Assembly (NCBI GenBank): GCA_025360715.1
Contig: JANYBS010000100.1
Coordinates: forward strand, 1 to 47,049
DNA: 47,049 nt
Direction: 5' to 3'
Source of the DNA: Candidatus Eiseniibacteriota bacterium
GTDB taxonomy: Bacteria; Eisenbacteria; RBG-16-71-46
Numbering within the stretch: position 1 is the stretch's first letter; each line of letters opens with the position of its first letter. The translations under genes were made by a program, and so were the position numbers. Shown here one piece after another: positions 40,339-47,049 of the stretch. The notes beneath the pieces were generated by a model, which was given only the letters and a program-made list of their open reading frames with translations, did no database searches and was not told where the DNA came from.

Positions 40339-41702
40339 TGACCCTTCGCCTCGCCCACGCCGAGCTGCTTGAGGGGCCCCATCATCATGGCCTGGATCTC
40401 GTCCAGCCGCGCTTGAGTCTTGGCCTCGAAGCGCACCACGACGACCGGTTGCGTGTTCGATGCGCGCACCAGCCCCCAGCCGTCGCCGAACTCCACGCGC
40501 ACGCCGTCGATGTCGATCACCTTGTACTTGCCCGCGAACGCCTTGCGGATCTCGTCCGGGACCAGGAACTTGCGGTCTTCGGGGCACTCCAGCCGGGTCT
40601 CCGGCGTGGAGAAATATTGCGGGATCGACGCGACGAGTTGCTCGAGCGTCTGCCCCGTCGACGCCACGTAGCGCAGCAACCGGCCCGCCGCGAACAGTGC
40701 GTCGTCGAAGCCGAAGAAGCCTTCGCTGAAGAACATGTGACCGCTCATCTCGCCGGCGATGGGCGCTCCGGTCTCCTGAAGCTTGGACTTGATGAGCGAG
40801 TGGCCCGTCTTCCACATGACCGGCTTGCCGCCGTGCGCGAGGATGTCCTCGATGAGCCCCTGCGAACACTTGACGTCGAAGATGATCTGCGAGCCCGGCA
40901 GGCGCGTGAGCACATCGCGCGCGAAGAGCGCCAGCAACTGGTCGCCCCACACGATGCGGCCCGAGCCGGTGATCGCGCCGATGCGGTCGGCGTCGCCATC
41001 GAAGCCGATGCCGAAGTCGGCACCCGTCTCGGCCACCTTCTTCTGCAGATCGACGAGCAGCGCCGGCACGGTCGGATCGGGCAGGTGGTTCGGGAAGTGG
41101 CCGTCGAGCTCGGCGTAGAGCGGGATGATCGTGTGCCCCATCCGCTCGAACACCTGCGGCACCACGGTGCCGGCACAGCCGTTGCCACAGTCCATGACCA
41201 CACGCAGGCCCTTGGCCGACTTGCAGCGCTCGGCGAGCATGTCCTGGTACTCGTTCAAGATGGGCGCATCGGCCGCATCGCCATTGCCGCCGGCCAGCTC
41301 GGCCGACTCGATGCAGCGCTTCATCTCCTGGATCTCGGCGCCGTAGAGCGGCAGCTTCTTCTTGGCCATCTTGAAGCCGTTGAACTCCGGCGGGTTGTGG
41401 CTGCCGGTGATCTGCATGCCGCCATCGAGCCCGTGCGCCGTCACCGCATAGTAGAGCGCCGGCGTCGGCACCACGCCCACGCGCTCCACGTCGAGACCCG
41501 CCGCGCGCATGCCGCGCTCGGCGTGCAGCGCGAGGCGCTCACTGCTCGGGCGCACGTCCTTGCCGATCGCCACGCGCTTGCCGCCCTCGCGGCGGATCAG
41601 CGTCGCGAACGCGCGGCCGACCGCTTCCGCTGTCTCGTTGGTCAGCTCCGTCTCGTGCAGGCCGCGGATATCGTACTCACGGAAGATGTGGCCGGGGATC
41701 AT
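40335..41702 (-). CDS. Phosphomannomutase/phosphoglucomutase (AlgC-like)
   Basis: The 455-residue alpha-D-phosphohexomutase moves phosphate between C1 and C6 of hexoses. The phosphoserine is Ser101 in TGSHNPPEFNGFK, a variant of the usual TASHNP. The Mg2+ loop DGDADR is at 235-240, the sugar loop GEMSGHMFF at 317-325, and the phosphate-binding segment RASNTQPVVVVRFEA near 420. GEMSGH is typical of the PMM/PGM group. It probably supplies mannose-1-phosphate or glucose-1-phosphate for surface polysaccharide. The ATG overlaps the prfB stop (ATGA). Confidence 0.95.
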   Translation of the reverse strand: MIPGHIFREYDIRGLHETELTNETAEAVGRAFATLIRREGGKRVAIGKDVRPSSERLALHAERGMRAAGLDVERVGVVPTPALYYAVTAHGLDGGMQITGSHNPPEFNGFKMAKKKLPLYGAEIQEMKRCIESAELAGGNGDAADAPILNEYQDMLAERCKSAKGLRVVMDCGNGCAGTVVPQVFERMGHTIIPLYAELDGHFPNHLPDPTVPALLVDLQKKVAETGADFGIGFDGDADRIGAITGSGRIVWGDQLLALFARDVLTRLPGSQIIFDVKCSQGLIEDILAHGGKPVMWKTGHSLIKSKLQETGAPIAGEMSGHMFFSEGFFGFDDALFAAGRLLRYVASTGQTLEQLVASIPQYFSTPETRLECPEDRKFLVPDEIRKAFAGKYKVIDIDGVRVEFGDGWGLVRASNTQPVVVVRFEAKTQARLDEIQAMMMGPLKQLGVGEAKGH

Positions 41703-42806
41703 GACGGGTCCTTCCTCTTCAGATAGGCATCGATGAACGCGTCGATATCACCGTCAAGGACGGCGTGCACGTCACCGATCTTGGTCTCGGTCCGGTGGTC
41801 GTTGGCCATGGTATATGGCTGCAGCACGTACGAACGGATCTGGCTGCCGAAATCCACGGCTTTCTTCTCGCCGGCGATCTTCGCGGTCTTCTGGCGCTCG
41901 ATCTCTTCGTAGTGCACGAACAGGCGCGACATGAGGATCTTCATCGCCGCGTCCTTGTTGCGGTGCTGGCTGCGCTCGCCCTGCGACTGCACGACGATGT
42001 TCGTCGGGATGTGCGTGAGGCGGACCGCCGATTCCGTCTTGTTCACGTGCTGGCCGCCGGCGCCGCCCGCGCGGAACGTATCGACCCGGATATCGCCCGG
42101 GGCGATGTTCACCTCGATCGTGTCATCGATGAGCGGCATCACCGCAACGGCCGAGAACGACGTGTGCCGGCGCTGGTTCGCGTCGTACGGTGAGATGCGG
42201 ACCAGGCGGTGCACGCCGGTCTCCGCTTTGAGATACCCGTACGCATATTCGCCGTCGATCTCGAGCGTGGCGTCCTTGATGCCGGCCTCTTCGCCTTGCT
42301 GGTAGTCGAGGAGCGTGACCTTGTAGCCCTTGCGCTCACCCCAGCGCTGGTACATGCGCATGAGCATCTCGGCCCAGTCCTGCGACTCGGTGCCGCCGGC
42401 GCCCGGGTGGATGTTGACGATGGCCGCGAGGCGGTCGTGCTCGCCCGAAAGCAGGCTGCGCGTCTCGAGGTCGGAGATCTGGGTCTCGAGCTGGCCGATC
42501 TCCTTCTCGAGTTCCTTGAGCATGCTTTCGTCGGCTTCGGACTCGGCCATCTCGAGGAGCTCGGCGAGGTTCGTCTGCGCTTTCGCGCGGATCCCGAAAT
42601 CCTCGACCATCTTCTTGGCGGTCTTCAATTGACCGACGGTCTTCTTCGCATCGTCTGCCTTGTCCCAGAAACCCGGTTCGCTCATCTGCTGTTCGAACTG
42701 GCGGATCCTCTGGAGATTGGCCTCGATGTCAAAGATACCTCCGCAGGCTCTCGAGACTCTCGTGCGTGGTATCGATGCGCTTGCGCAATTCGGCAGTCGT
42801 GAGCAT
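41699..42806 (-). CDS. prfB: Peptide chain release factor 2, with programmed +1 frameshift
   Basis: The gene is in two overlapping frames. Frame one runs from ATG 42806 for 25 codons to an in-frame TGA at 42729-42731. After a +1 shift it continues at GAC (42730) to the stop at 41699, giving about 368 residues, normal for RF2. The peptidyl-tRNA hydrolysis motif GGQ is in AGGAGGQHVNKTESAVRL. The stop-recognition tripeptide reads SPY in VRISPYDANQRRHTSF, where RF2 usually has SPF. RF2 reads UGA and UAA. It sits between two TPR genes and the phosphohexomutase. The frameshift autoregulates RF2 levels. Confidence 0.96.
42728..42744 (-). promoter_or_regulatory. prfB: prfB programmed +1 frameshift site
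   Basis: The minus-strand sequence reads GCGGAGGTATCTTTGAC: an internal Shine-Dalgarno-like GGAGG, a short spacer, then the slippery CTT with the in-frame TGA and a following C. This is the classic RF2 autoregulatory signal. Confidence 0.96.
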
Positions 42807-42902
42807 GGCGTCCTGATCGTTCGGGAGGAAGGGCGAGCGTGAATGCGGGAAGTTAGAAGAAAGCGCCCGGCTTGTGAAGCCAGCCCCGCCCGCCCACCGC
42901 GA

Positions 42903-44798
42903 CTACTCGCCTTCGGGGTCGCCGTCCGCTTCCTCGCCCTCGAGCATCACGATCGCGCGGGCGCCTTGCACGGCGCACTCGCTGCCCAGCGTCGTCGCGC
43001 TCGAACGCCCGAGCGCGATCGCCAGCTGCGCGAGTTCGACACGTTGCGCCATGGGCGCCTCGCCCTCGAGTAGCGCGGTCAGGTTGAGCGCAGCGTTGGC
43101 CGCCGCCGCGCGGCCCGGCCCTTGGCCGCACGCGCGGCCCCGCGCGAGCGCGTCCTCGTAGGCATGCCGCGCTTCGAGACGGCGCTCCAGCTGCAGCAGG
43201 CAATGGCCGCTGTTGACGGCCGCCATCGCCGCCAGCGTGTCGGCTTCGCCTTCGTGCACGCCGCGCAGGTGCGCGCGGATGCGCTTGAAGTGCGCGATCG
43301 AGGCCTCGGCGCGGCCGGCCTGGCGCTCCAGGTGCCCGGCCAGCAGCAGCGCGTCGATCGCCACGCGCTCGCCCATCTCGTGCCCGCACGCGAGCCCCAG
43401 GTCCGCGACATCGCCCAGCGTGTCGAGCGCCGCTTCGTCTTCCCCGTCGTGGACCTGCTGGAACGCATGCGCATGCCGGGCCGCCACCGCGAGCGCGCGC
43501 CCCATGGGCGTCTCGAGCGTCGCCGCGAACTCGGCGGCCTGCGTGGCCAGCAGCCGCGCCTCGTCCCAGCGATCGAGCGCGCCGAGCAGCCGGTGCAGCG
43601 CCACGGCCGCCTGCGCCGCAAGCTCGCGCACCCACGGCTCCGCGCTCGCACGGCCGCGCGCGAACGCCTCGCGCAACAGCAGCGCCGCCTCCTCGCGCGC
43701 GCCCGCCTCGGCCAGCGTCTGCCCCAGCCGCAGCTGCGCGAGCACGTGAAAGCGCTCGCGCGAATCCGGGTCCGCCGCCGGCGCGAGGGTGAGCGCTTCC
43801 CGGTAGCGCACGATCGCGGCGTCCCGCTGGCCCGCGTTGCCCGCCTGTTCGCCCAGCCCCATCGCCGCCTGCATGGCGGCCATCACGCCTTCGGGCAGGC
43901 CGCTCGCGCGGCCCAGCATCAGCGCGCGCTCGTACTGATGCACCGCCTCCATCTCGCCAAGCAGGCCTTCCTGCTCCGCCAATGTAGCCAGCGCAAGCGC
44001 CGCCTTGGCAGCGGCCATCAGGCCCAGGGGTGTGCCCGCAGGCTCGGCGAGCCGGCACGCCTCTTCGAGGCGCGTGCGCGCGATCTCGCGCTCGCCGCGG
44101 CGCGCGTGCAGGTGGCCCAGATTGAATGCGGCGATCGCGGCCGGGTCCCAGCCGCTCGCGTGGCCGGCTCGCGCGCCCAGTTCGATCGCGCGCTGCCAAT
44201 GCGCGATGGCCGCGTCTTCATCGCCGCCGTCGGTGTCGAGCAGGCCCAGATTGAAGGCCGCTTGTGTGAGCATGCCCAGCAGCAGGTCGGAGTCGGCATC
44301 GGCGCCCAGACGCAGCGCCTCTTCATAGTGCTGGCGCGCGCGCGCGCCTTCGCCGTGTTCCTGGTCGAGCAGCCCCAGGCGTGTGAGGACGCCCGCGCGG
44401 CGGTGTCGGCCGATGGGCTCCTCCACGCGGAACGAACGTTCCACGGCGCGCGTGAGGTGCGCGATCGCTTCATCGCGCGCGCCGATCGCGCGCAGCTTCT
44501 CGCCCAGGTGCAGCGAAGCCTCCATGACGATGATGTCGCCGGGAGGGCCCGCGAGTTCCTCGCCGAAGCGGATCGCCGCGCGCAACTTCTCGATGCGCAG
44601 CGCGGGATCATCCTCGGCGAGCGCGCTGCCGAGCAGTTCGGCCGCGACGGCCGCCTTGTCGGTCGGCTCAGGCTGCGACGCCCTGCGGCCGGCGGCGAAG
44701 CGCGCGCGCCACCCATTGCGCAGCGGCGCGAGCCAAGCGAGCAGCATCGCGAGGATCGTGGAGCGGGGACCGTTCAAGGATGGCGTCGCGTGCGGCAA
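42903..44798 (-). CDS. Large TPR-repeat protein
   Basis: The 631-residue protein consists largely of tetratricopeptide-type helical pairs of 40-50 residues, for example LTRAVERSFRVEE, ARQHYEEALRLGADADSDLLL, AIAHWQRAIELGARAG, AFNLGHLHARRGEREIART and AIVRYREALTLAPAADPDSR. The start is TTG 44798, supported by GGAGG five bases upstream. A short hydrophobic stretch near residue 15 (TILAMLLAWLAPL) may be a membrane anchor. The C-terminus is acidic. No enzymatic motif is visible. It follows a second TPR protein on the same strand and precedes prfB, so the pair may work together as a scaffold. Function unknown. Confidence 0.8.
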   Translation of the reverse strand: MPHATPSLNGPRSTILAMLLAWLAPLRNGWRARFAAGRRASQPEPTDKAAVAAELLGSALAEDDPALRIEKLRAAIRFGEELAGPPGDIIVMEASLHLGEKLRAIGARDEAIAHLTRAVERSFRVEEPIGRHRRAGVLTRLGLLDQEHGEGARARQHYEEALRLGADADSDLLLGMLTQAAFNLGLLDTDGGDEDAAIAHWQRAIELGARAGHASGWDPAAIAAFNLGHLHARRGEREIARTRLEEACRLAEPAGTPLGLMAAAKAALALATLAEQEGLLGEMEAVHQYERALMLGRASGLPEGVMAAMQAAMGLGEQAGNAGQRDAAIVRYREALTLAPAADPDSRERFHVLAQLRLGQTLAEAGAREEAALLLREAFARGRASAEPWVRELAAQAAVALHRLLGALDRWDEARLLATQAAEFAATLETPMGRALAVAARHAHAFQQVHDGEDEAALDTLGDVADLGLACGHEMGERVAIDALLLAGHLERQAGRAEASIAHFKRIRAHLRGVHEGEADTLAAMAAVNSGHCLLQLERRLEARHAYEDALARGRACGQGPGRAAAANAALNLTALLEGEAPMAQRVELAQLAIALGRSSATTLGSECAVQGARAIVMLEGEEADGDPEGE

Positions 44799-44882
44799 GG
44801 TGCCTCCGAGGAAGACTCACCGCGCGACCTCTTGCACGGCTGCGAACCCCCGAAAGTGTATCGCGTGGCCGCGCCGGAGTTG

Positions 44883-46838
44883 TCAGGCCATCCCGGGCGC
44901 TTCGTCCTCGTCGTCGTCGTCCTCATCGTCGTCGTCTTCGTCGGCATCATCGCCGTCTGCGTCGGAGCCGCCATCCTCGCGGCTCAGGCCGCCTTCTGGG
45001 TCATCCCGCCCAGCATCCCCCGCGTCGCCCTCGGCCTCGTCCTCATCCTCATCGCGCAGCATGCGCGCGAAACCCTCGGCATCATGGACCAGCGTCTCGG
45101 CTCCGGGCGCGCCCGAGAGCTTGGCCAGCGACCGCGCCGCTTCCACCCACTGCAGACGTTCCTCGGTCTCGTGCAGGTGCACGGCCAGGTTCATCGCGGC
45201 AGCCGCCGCGGTGACGCGGCCCTGCGTCTCGCCGCTCAGGCGGCCCGCCTCGAACGCTCGCCGCCACGCCTGCACCGCCGCATCGACGCGGCCGTGCATC
45301 TGCAACGCGAGCCCAAGGGCATTCCAGAGCGAAGCGGTCTCGGCGTCGCCGATCTCGCCAGCCTCGGAGGAATCCACCGCGCGCTGCAGGTCGCGGATGG
45401 CATCGTCAAGGCGATGGTCCTCGAGCGCCATCATGCCCAGATCGCGCCACGCGGGATGCATGGCACCCGCGCGCTCGGCCTCGGGCAGCGCCTCGAGGAT
45501 CGCGAGCGACTGCTCCAGCTGGTGCTTGGCCGCGAAGCGGTCGTTGCTGCGCCACGCGCGATAGCCGCGCCCGCGGGCGAGGCGCGCTTCGAGTCCCACA
45601 CGCTCCTCGCCCGCGAACGACTGCGCGTCCTCTTCGAGCCGGTCCAGGATCGCATCGGCCTCTTCGAACCGGTCCAGGTCACAGCACAACGCGCTCAGCC
45701 GGAACGCCGCGAAGCGACCGATCGCGCGCCGTCCGGCGTCATCGGAAGCCAGTCCGCGCTCCATGGTCGCGCGCAACTCATCGGCGGCGCCCTCGCGCTC
45801 GCCGGCCATGAGCAGCGCCTGCCCGGCGAGCGAGTGCGCTTCGTCGACAAGCGTCCCCTGGATGTCACCCGGCAGCTCGCCTACGAGCAACGGCACTTCG
45901 CGCGCTGCCGCCGCCGCCTCGCGGTGCTCGCCCGCGGCGCCGAGCAGCTGCGCAAGGTCCAGAGCGGCGCGCGCCGCGATCACACGCCCCAGCCCCGAAT
46001 CGCTCGCCGTGCCGGAATCCACGGCGCCGCGGAACCACGCGCGCTGCTTGGCATCGCCCTCGAGCGGATCGACCGTGGTCTGCTGGCCCAGCAACAGCAG
46101 CGCCTCGGCGCGCAGCTGCCGCGCCAACGGATTCTCGAACGGCGCTGCGCGGTCGGCGGCCTGCTGCAGCCAACGGCAGCCCTCTTCGAGCTGCGAACTC
46201 ACGAGCAGATGCCGCGCCAGGTCCATGGCCGCCTGGATACCGAACATCTCGGCTTCCTCGCCCGGGAACTCGAGCGCGATGCGCATGACCTGGTGCAGGC
46301 GCGCGTCCGCCTTCGAATGGCGGCCGTTCGCGCGATGCCAGCGCGCCAGCGACAGTGCCGCCTGCGCCAAGCGCAGGCGCGTGATCGGCCATGCTGCTTC
46401 GGACTCACGCTCCAGGCCCTGCTCGCCTTGCTCGCCCGCCTGCGGATCGTCCTCGCCCACCAGCACGCCCAGGCTCGCGAGTGCGCGCAATCCGCATTCG
46501 CGCGCGGGCTCCAATGCCAGGCGCTTGGCTTCGATCAACGCACGGCGATACGACGCGCGCGCCTCGGGTACCTGGCCGCGCGCCGCCTCGCCGTCGCCGG
46601 CGACCAGCGCCAGCACGGTCGAGATGCGCGGCTTCGCCACCGGCGGCAGTTGCTGGAGCTGATGCTCGAGGTCGCCGCGCACACGGTCGAACGCGCGCCA
46701 GTCTTCCGTGTTGACGGCGGCCTGCAGTTTGTCCAAGCGCTCGTCCGCCTTGGCGATGTCCTGGCCCTGCGCGCGCACTCTCTCGGCGCCGCGCTTCTGG
46801 AAGAGCCAGTACAGGAAAACGACCACCCATACGTACAT
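44883..46838 (-). CDS. Membrane-anchored TPR-repeat protein with acidic tail
   Basis: The 651-residue protein opens with a hydrophobic anchor (MYVWVVVFLYWLFQKRG) and a short coiled-coil-like stretch, followed by repeated TPR-like helices (LARWHRANGRHSKADARLHQV, LAIAR-type pairs such as RFEEADAILDRLEEDAQ, HRLDDAIRDLQRAVDSSEAG). The last 60 residues are almost purely Asp/Glu/Gly, built on a GAY/GAN codon run at about 44892-44960. It begins 6 bases after coaE and is followed by the other TPR gene 84 bases on. The topology suggests a cytoplasmic scaffold held at the membrane. No enzymatic function can be assigned. Confidence 0.8.
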   Translation of the reverse strand: MYVWVVVFLYWLFQKRGAERVRAQGQDIAKADERLDKLQAAVNTEDWRAFDRVRGDLEHQLQQLPPVAKPRISTVLALVAGDGEAARGQVPEARASYRRALIEAKRLALEPARECGLRALASLGVLVGEDDPQAGEQGEQGLERESEAAWPITRLRLAQAALSLARWHRANGRHSKADARLHQVMRIALEFPGEEAEMFGIQAAMDLARHLLVSSQLEEGCRWLQQAADRAAPFENPLARQLRAEALLLLGQQTTVDPLEGDAKQRAWFRGAVDSGTASDSGLGRVIAARAALDLAQLLGAAGEHREAAAAAREVPLLVGELPGDIQGTLVDEAHSLAGQALLMAGEREGAADELRATMERGLASDDAGRRAIGRFAAFRLSALCCDLDRFEEADAILDRLEEDAQSFAGEERVGLEARLARGRGYRAWRSNDRFAAKHQLEQSLAILEALPEAERAGAMHPAWRDLGMMALEDHRLDDAIRDLQRAVDSSEAGEIGDAETASLWNALGLALQMHGRVDAAVQAWRRAFEAGRLSGETQGRVTAAAAAMNLAVHLHETEERLQWVEAARSLAKLSGAPGAETLVHDAEGFARMLRDEDEDEAEGDAGDAGRDDPEGGLSREDGGSDADGDDADEDDDDEDDDDEDEAPGMA

Positions 46839-46844
46839 GGCCCC

Positions 46845-47049
46845 TTACCCCTTCGCCTTGCGCGCTTCGAGCCGGGCGACCGCCGCCAGTGTCGACGCTT
46901 CGAGTTCCACTTCGCTGCCGTGATTGTCGAGCACTTCATCGGCCGCGGCCGCGAAGGCGTCGTTCGAGCGCTGCACGGCCAGCCGCGCGCGCGCATCGGC
47001 CTCGCTCCAGCCGCGCGAGCGCATGAGTCGTTCGATCTGCACGGCTTCC
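46845..47049 (-). CDS. coaE: Dephospho-CoA kinase, C-terminal part (5' end outside window)
   Basis: Sixty-seven C-terminal residues are visible. QIERLMRSRGWSEADARARLAVQ followed by AAAADEVLDNHGSEVELEASTLA matches the lid and C-terminal helix of CoaE: R..R.g.s..eA..Ri..Q, then A..vidN.Gs...l. CoaE phosphorylates dephospho-CoA in the last step of CoA synthesis. The P-loop lies upstream, outside the window. The TPR gene starts 6 bases after its stop. Confidence 0.83.
   Translation of the reverse strand, partial: EAVQIERLMRSRGWSEADARARLAVQRSNDAFAAAADEVLDNHGSEVELEASTLAAVARLEARKAKG

Noticed and set aside
42686-42806. prfB as a pseudogene with a premature stop
   Set aside because: The TGA lies at the canonical programmed frameshift site with all expected elements.
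44883-44990. The GAC/GAG-rich repeat near 44900 as a separate microsatellite locus
   Set aside because: It is the coding sequence of the acidic C-terminus of the TPR protein and stays in frame.
1-47049. CRISPR array, insertion sequence or prophage
   Set aside because: No repeated spacer-like units, transposase or integrase motifs, or phage structural genes were seen anywhere in the window.

Overview
The window is a 47 kb stretch of a GC-rich Gram-negative (diderm) chromosome with dense coding, almost all of it on the minus strand. I saw no insertion sequences, phage genes or CRISPR array. The outer-membrane gene content points to the wider FCB (Fibrobacteres-Chlorobi-Bacteroidetes) neighbourhood: a PorV/PorQ-type barrel, a large secreted protein with a type IX-like C-terminal domain, a GWxTD-family protein, a TonB-dependent receptor with a carboxypeptidase-like N-terminal domain, and a complete Tol-Pal operon. 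Candidatus Eisenbacteria or a related uncultured lineage is my best guess. That assignment is inference from gene content, not from a marker tree.

Layout, left to right. Positions 1-3.6 kb: the 3' end of uppP (plus strand), facing a minus-strand trio of FAH-family hydrolase, YtcJ-like amidohydrolase and ECF sigma factor. 3.6-9.4 kb: a nucleotide-sugar dehydrogenase and a glycosyltransferase on plus, dnaK and hsp20 on minus, and a lone nuoI. 9.5-17.6 kb: a tightly overlapping minus-strand run of adenosine-specific kinase, endonuclease IV-like TIM barrel, FAD oxidoreductase, glyoxalase II-like hydrolase, a gamma-carbonic anhydrase/DinB fusion, a degenerate SDR, MogA, dCTP deaminase, a TPR/beta-propeller protein and an outer-membrane barrel. 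17.7-23.9 kb: tolQ, tolR, a TonB/TolA-like protein, tolB, pal, cpoB/ybgF and an Omp85-like protein. 24.2-25.4 kb: a TlpA-like thioredoxin and a small exported protein on plus. 25.4-29.1 kb: gap-pgk-tpiA-secG and tRNA-Leu(GAG). 29.3-39.5 kb: the surface cluster (GWxTD protein, PorV-like protein, large secreted protein, TonB-dependent receptor), then a separately promoted outer-membrane barrel. 39.7-47 kb: 3-methyladenine DNA glycosylase, phosphomannomutase/phosphoglucomutase, prfB with its +1 frameshift site, two large TPR proteins and the 3' end of coaE.

How the genes fit together: the Tol-Pal set, the Omp85-like protein and the receptor/secreted/PorV/GWxTD operon all serve the envelope. The glycolytic trio plus secG is a classic housekeeping operon. 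A recurrent feature is the 4-nt stop/start overlap (ATGA or GTGA), seen at ten gene joins; an eleventh join shows CTGA and suggests a CTG start. Several intergenic gaps carry TTGAC-type -35 boxes 17-18 nt from a plausible -10, which breaks the minus-strand runs into transcription units.

The most unusual items are the gamma-carbonic anhydrase/DinB fusion, the four-gene surface operon, the degenerate SDR, the probable CTG start, and an RF2 with SPY instead of SPF at the stop-codon recognition loop.
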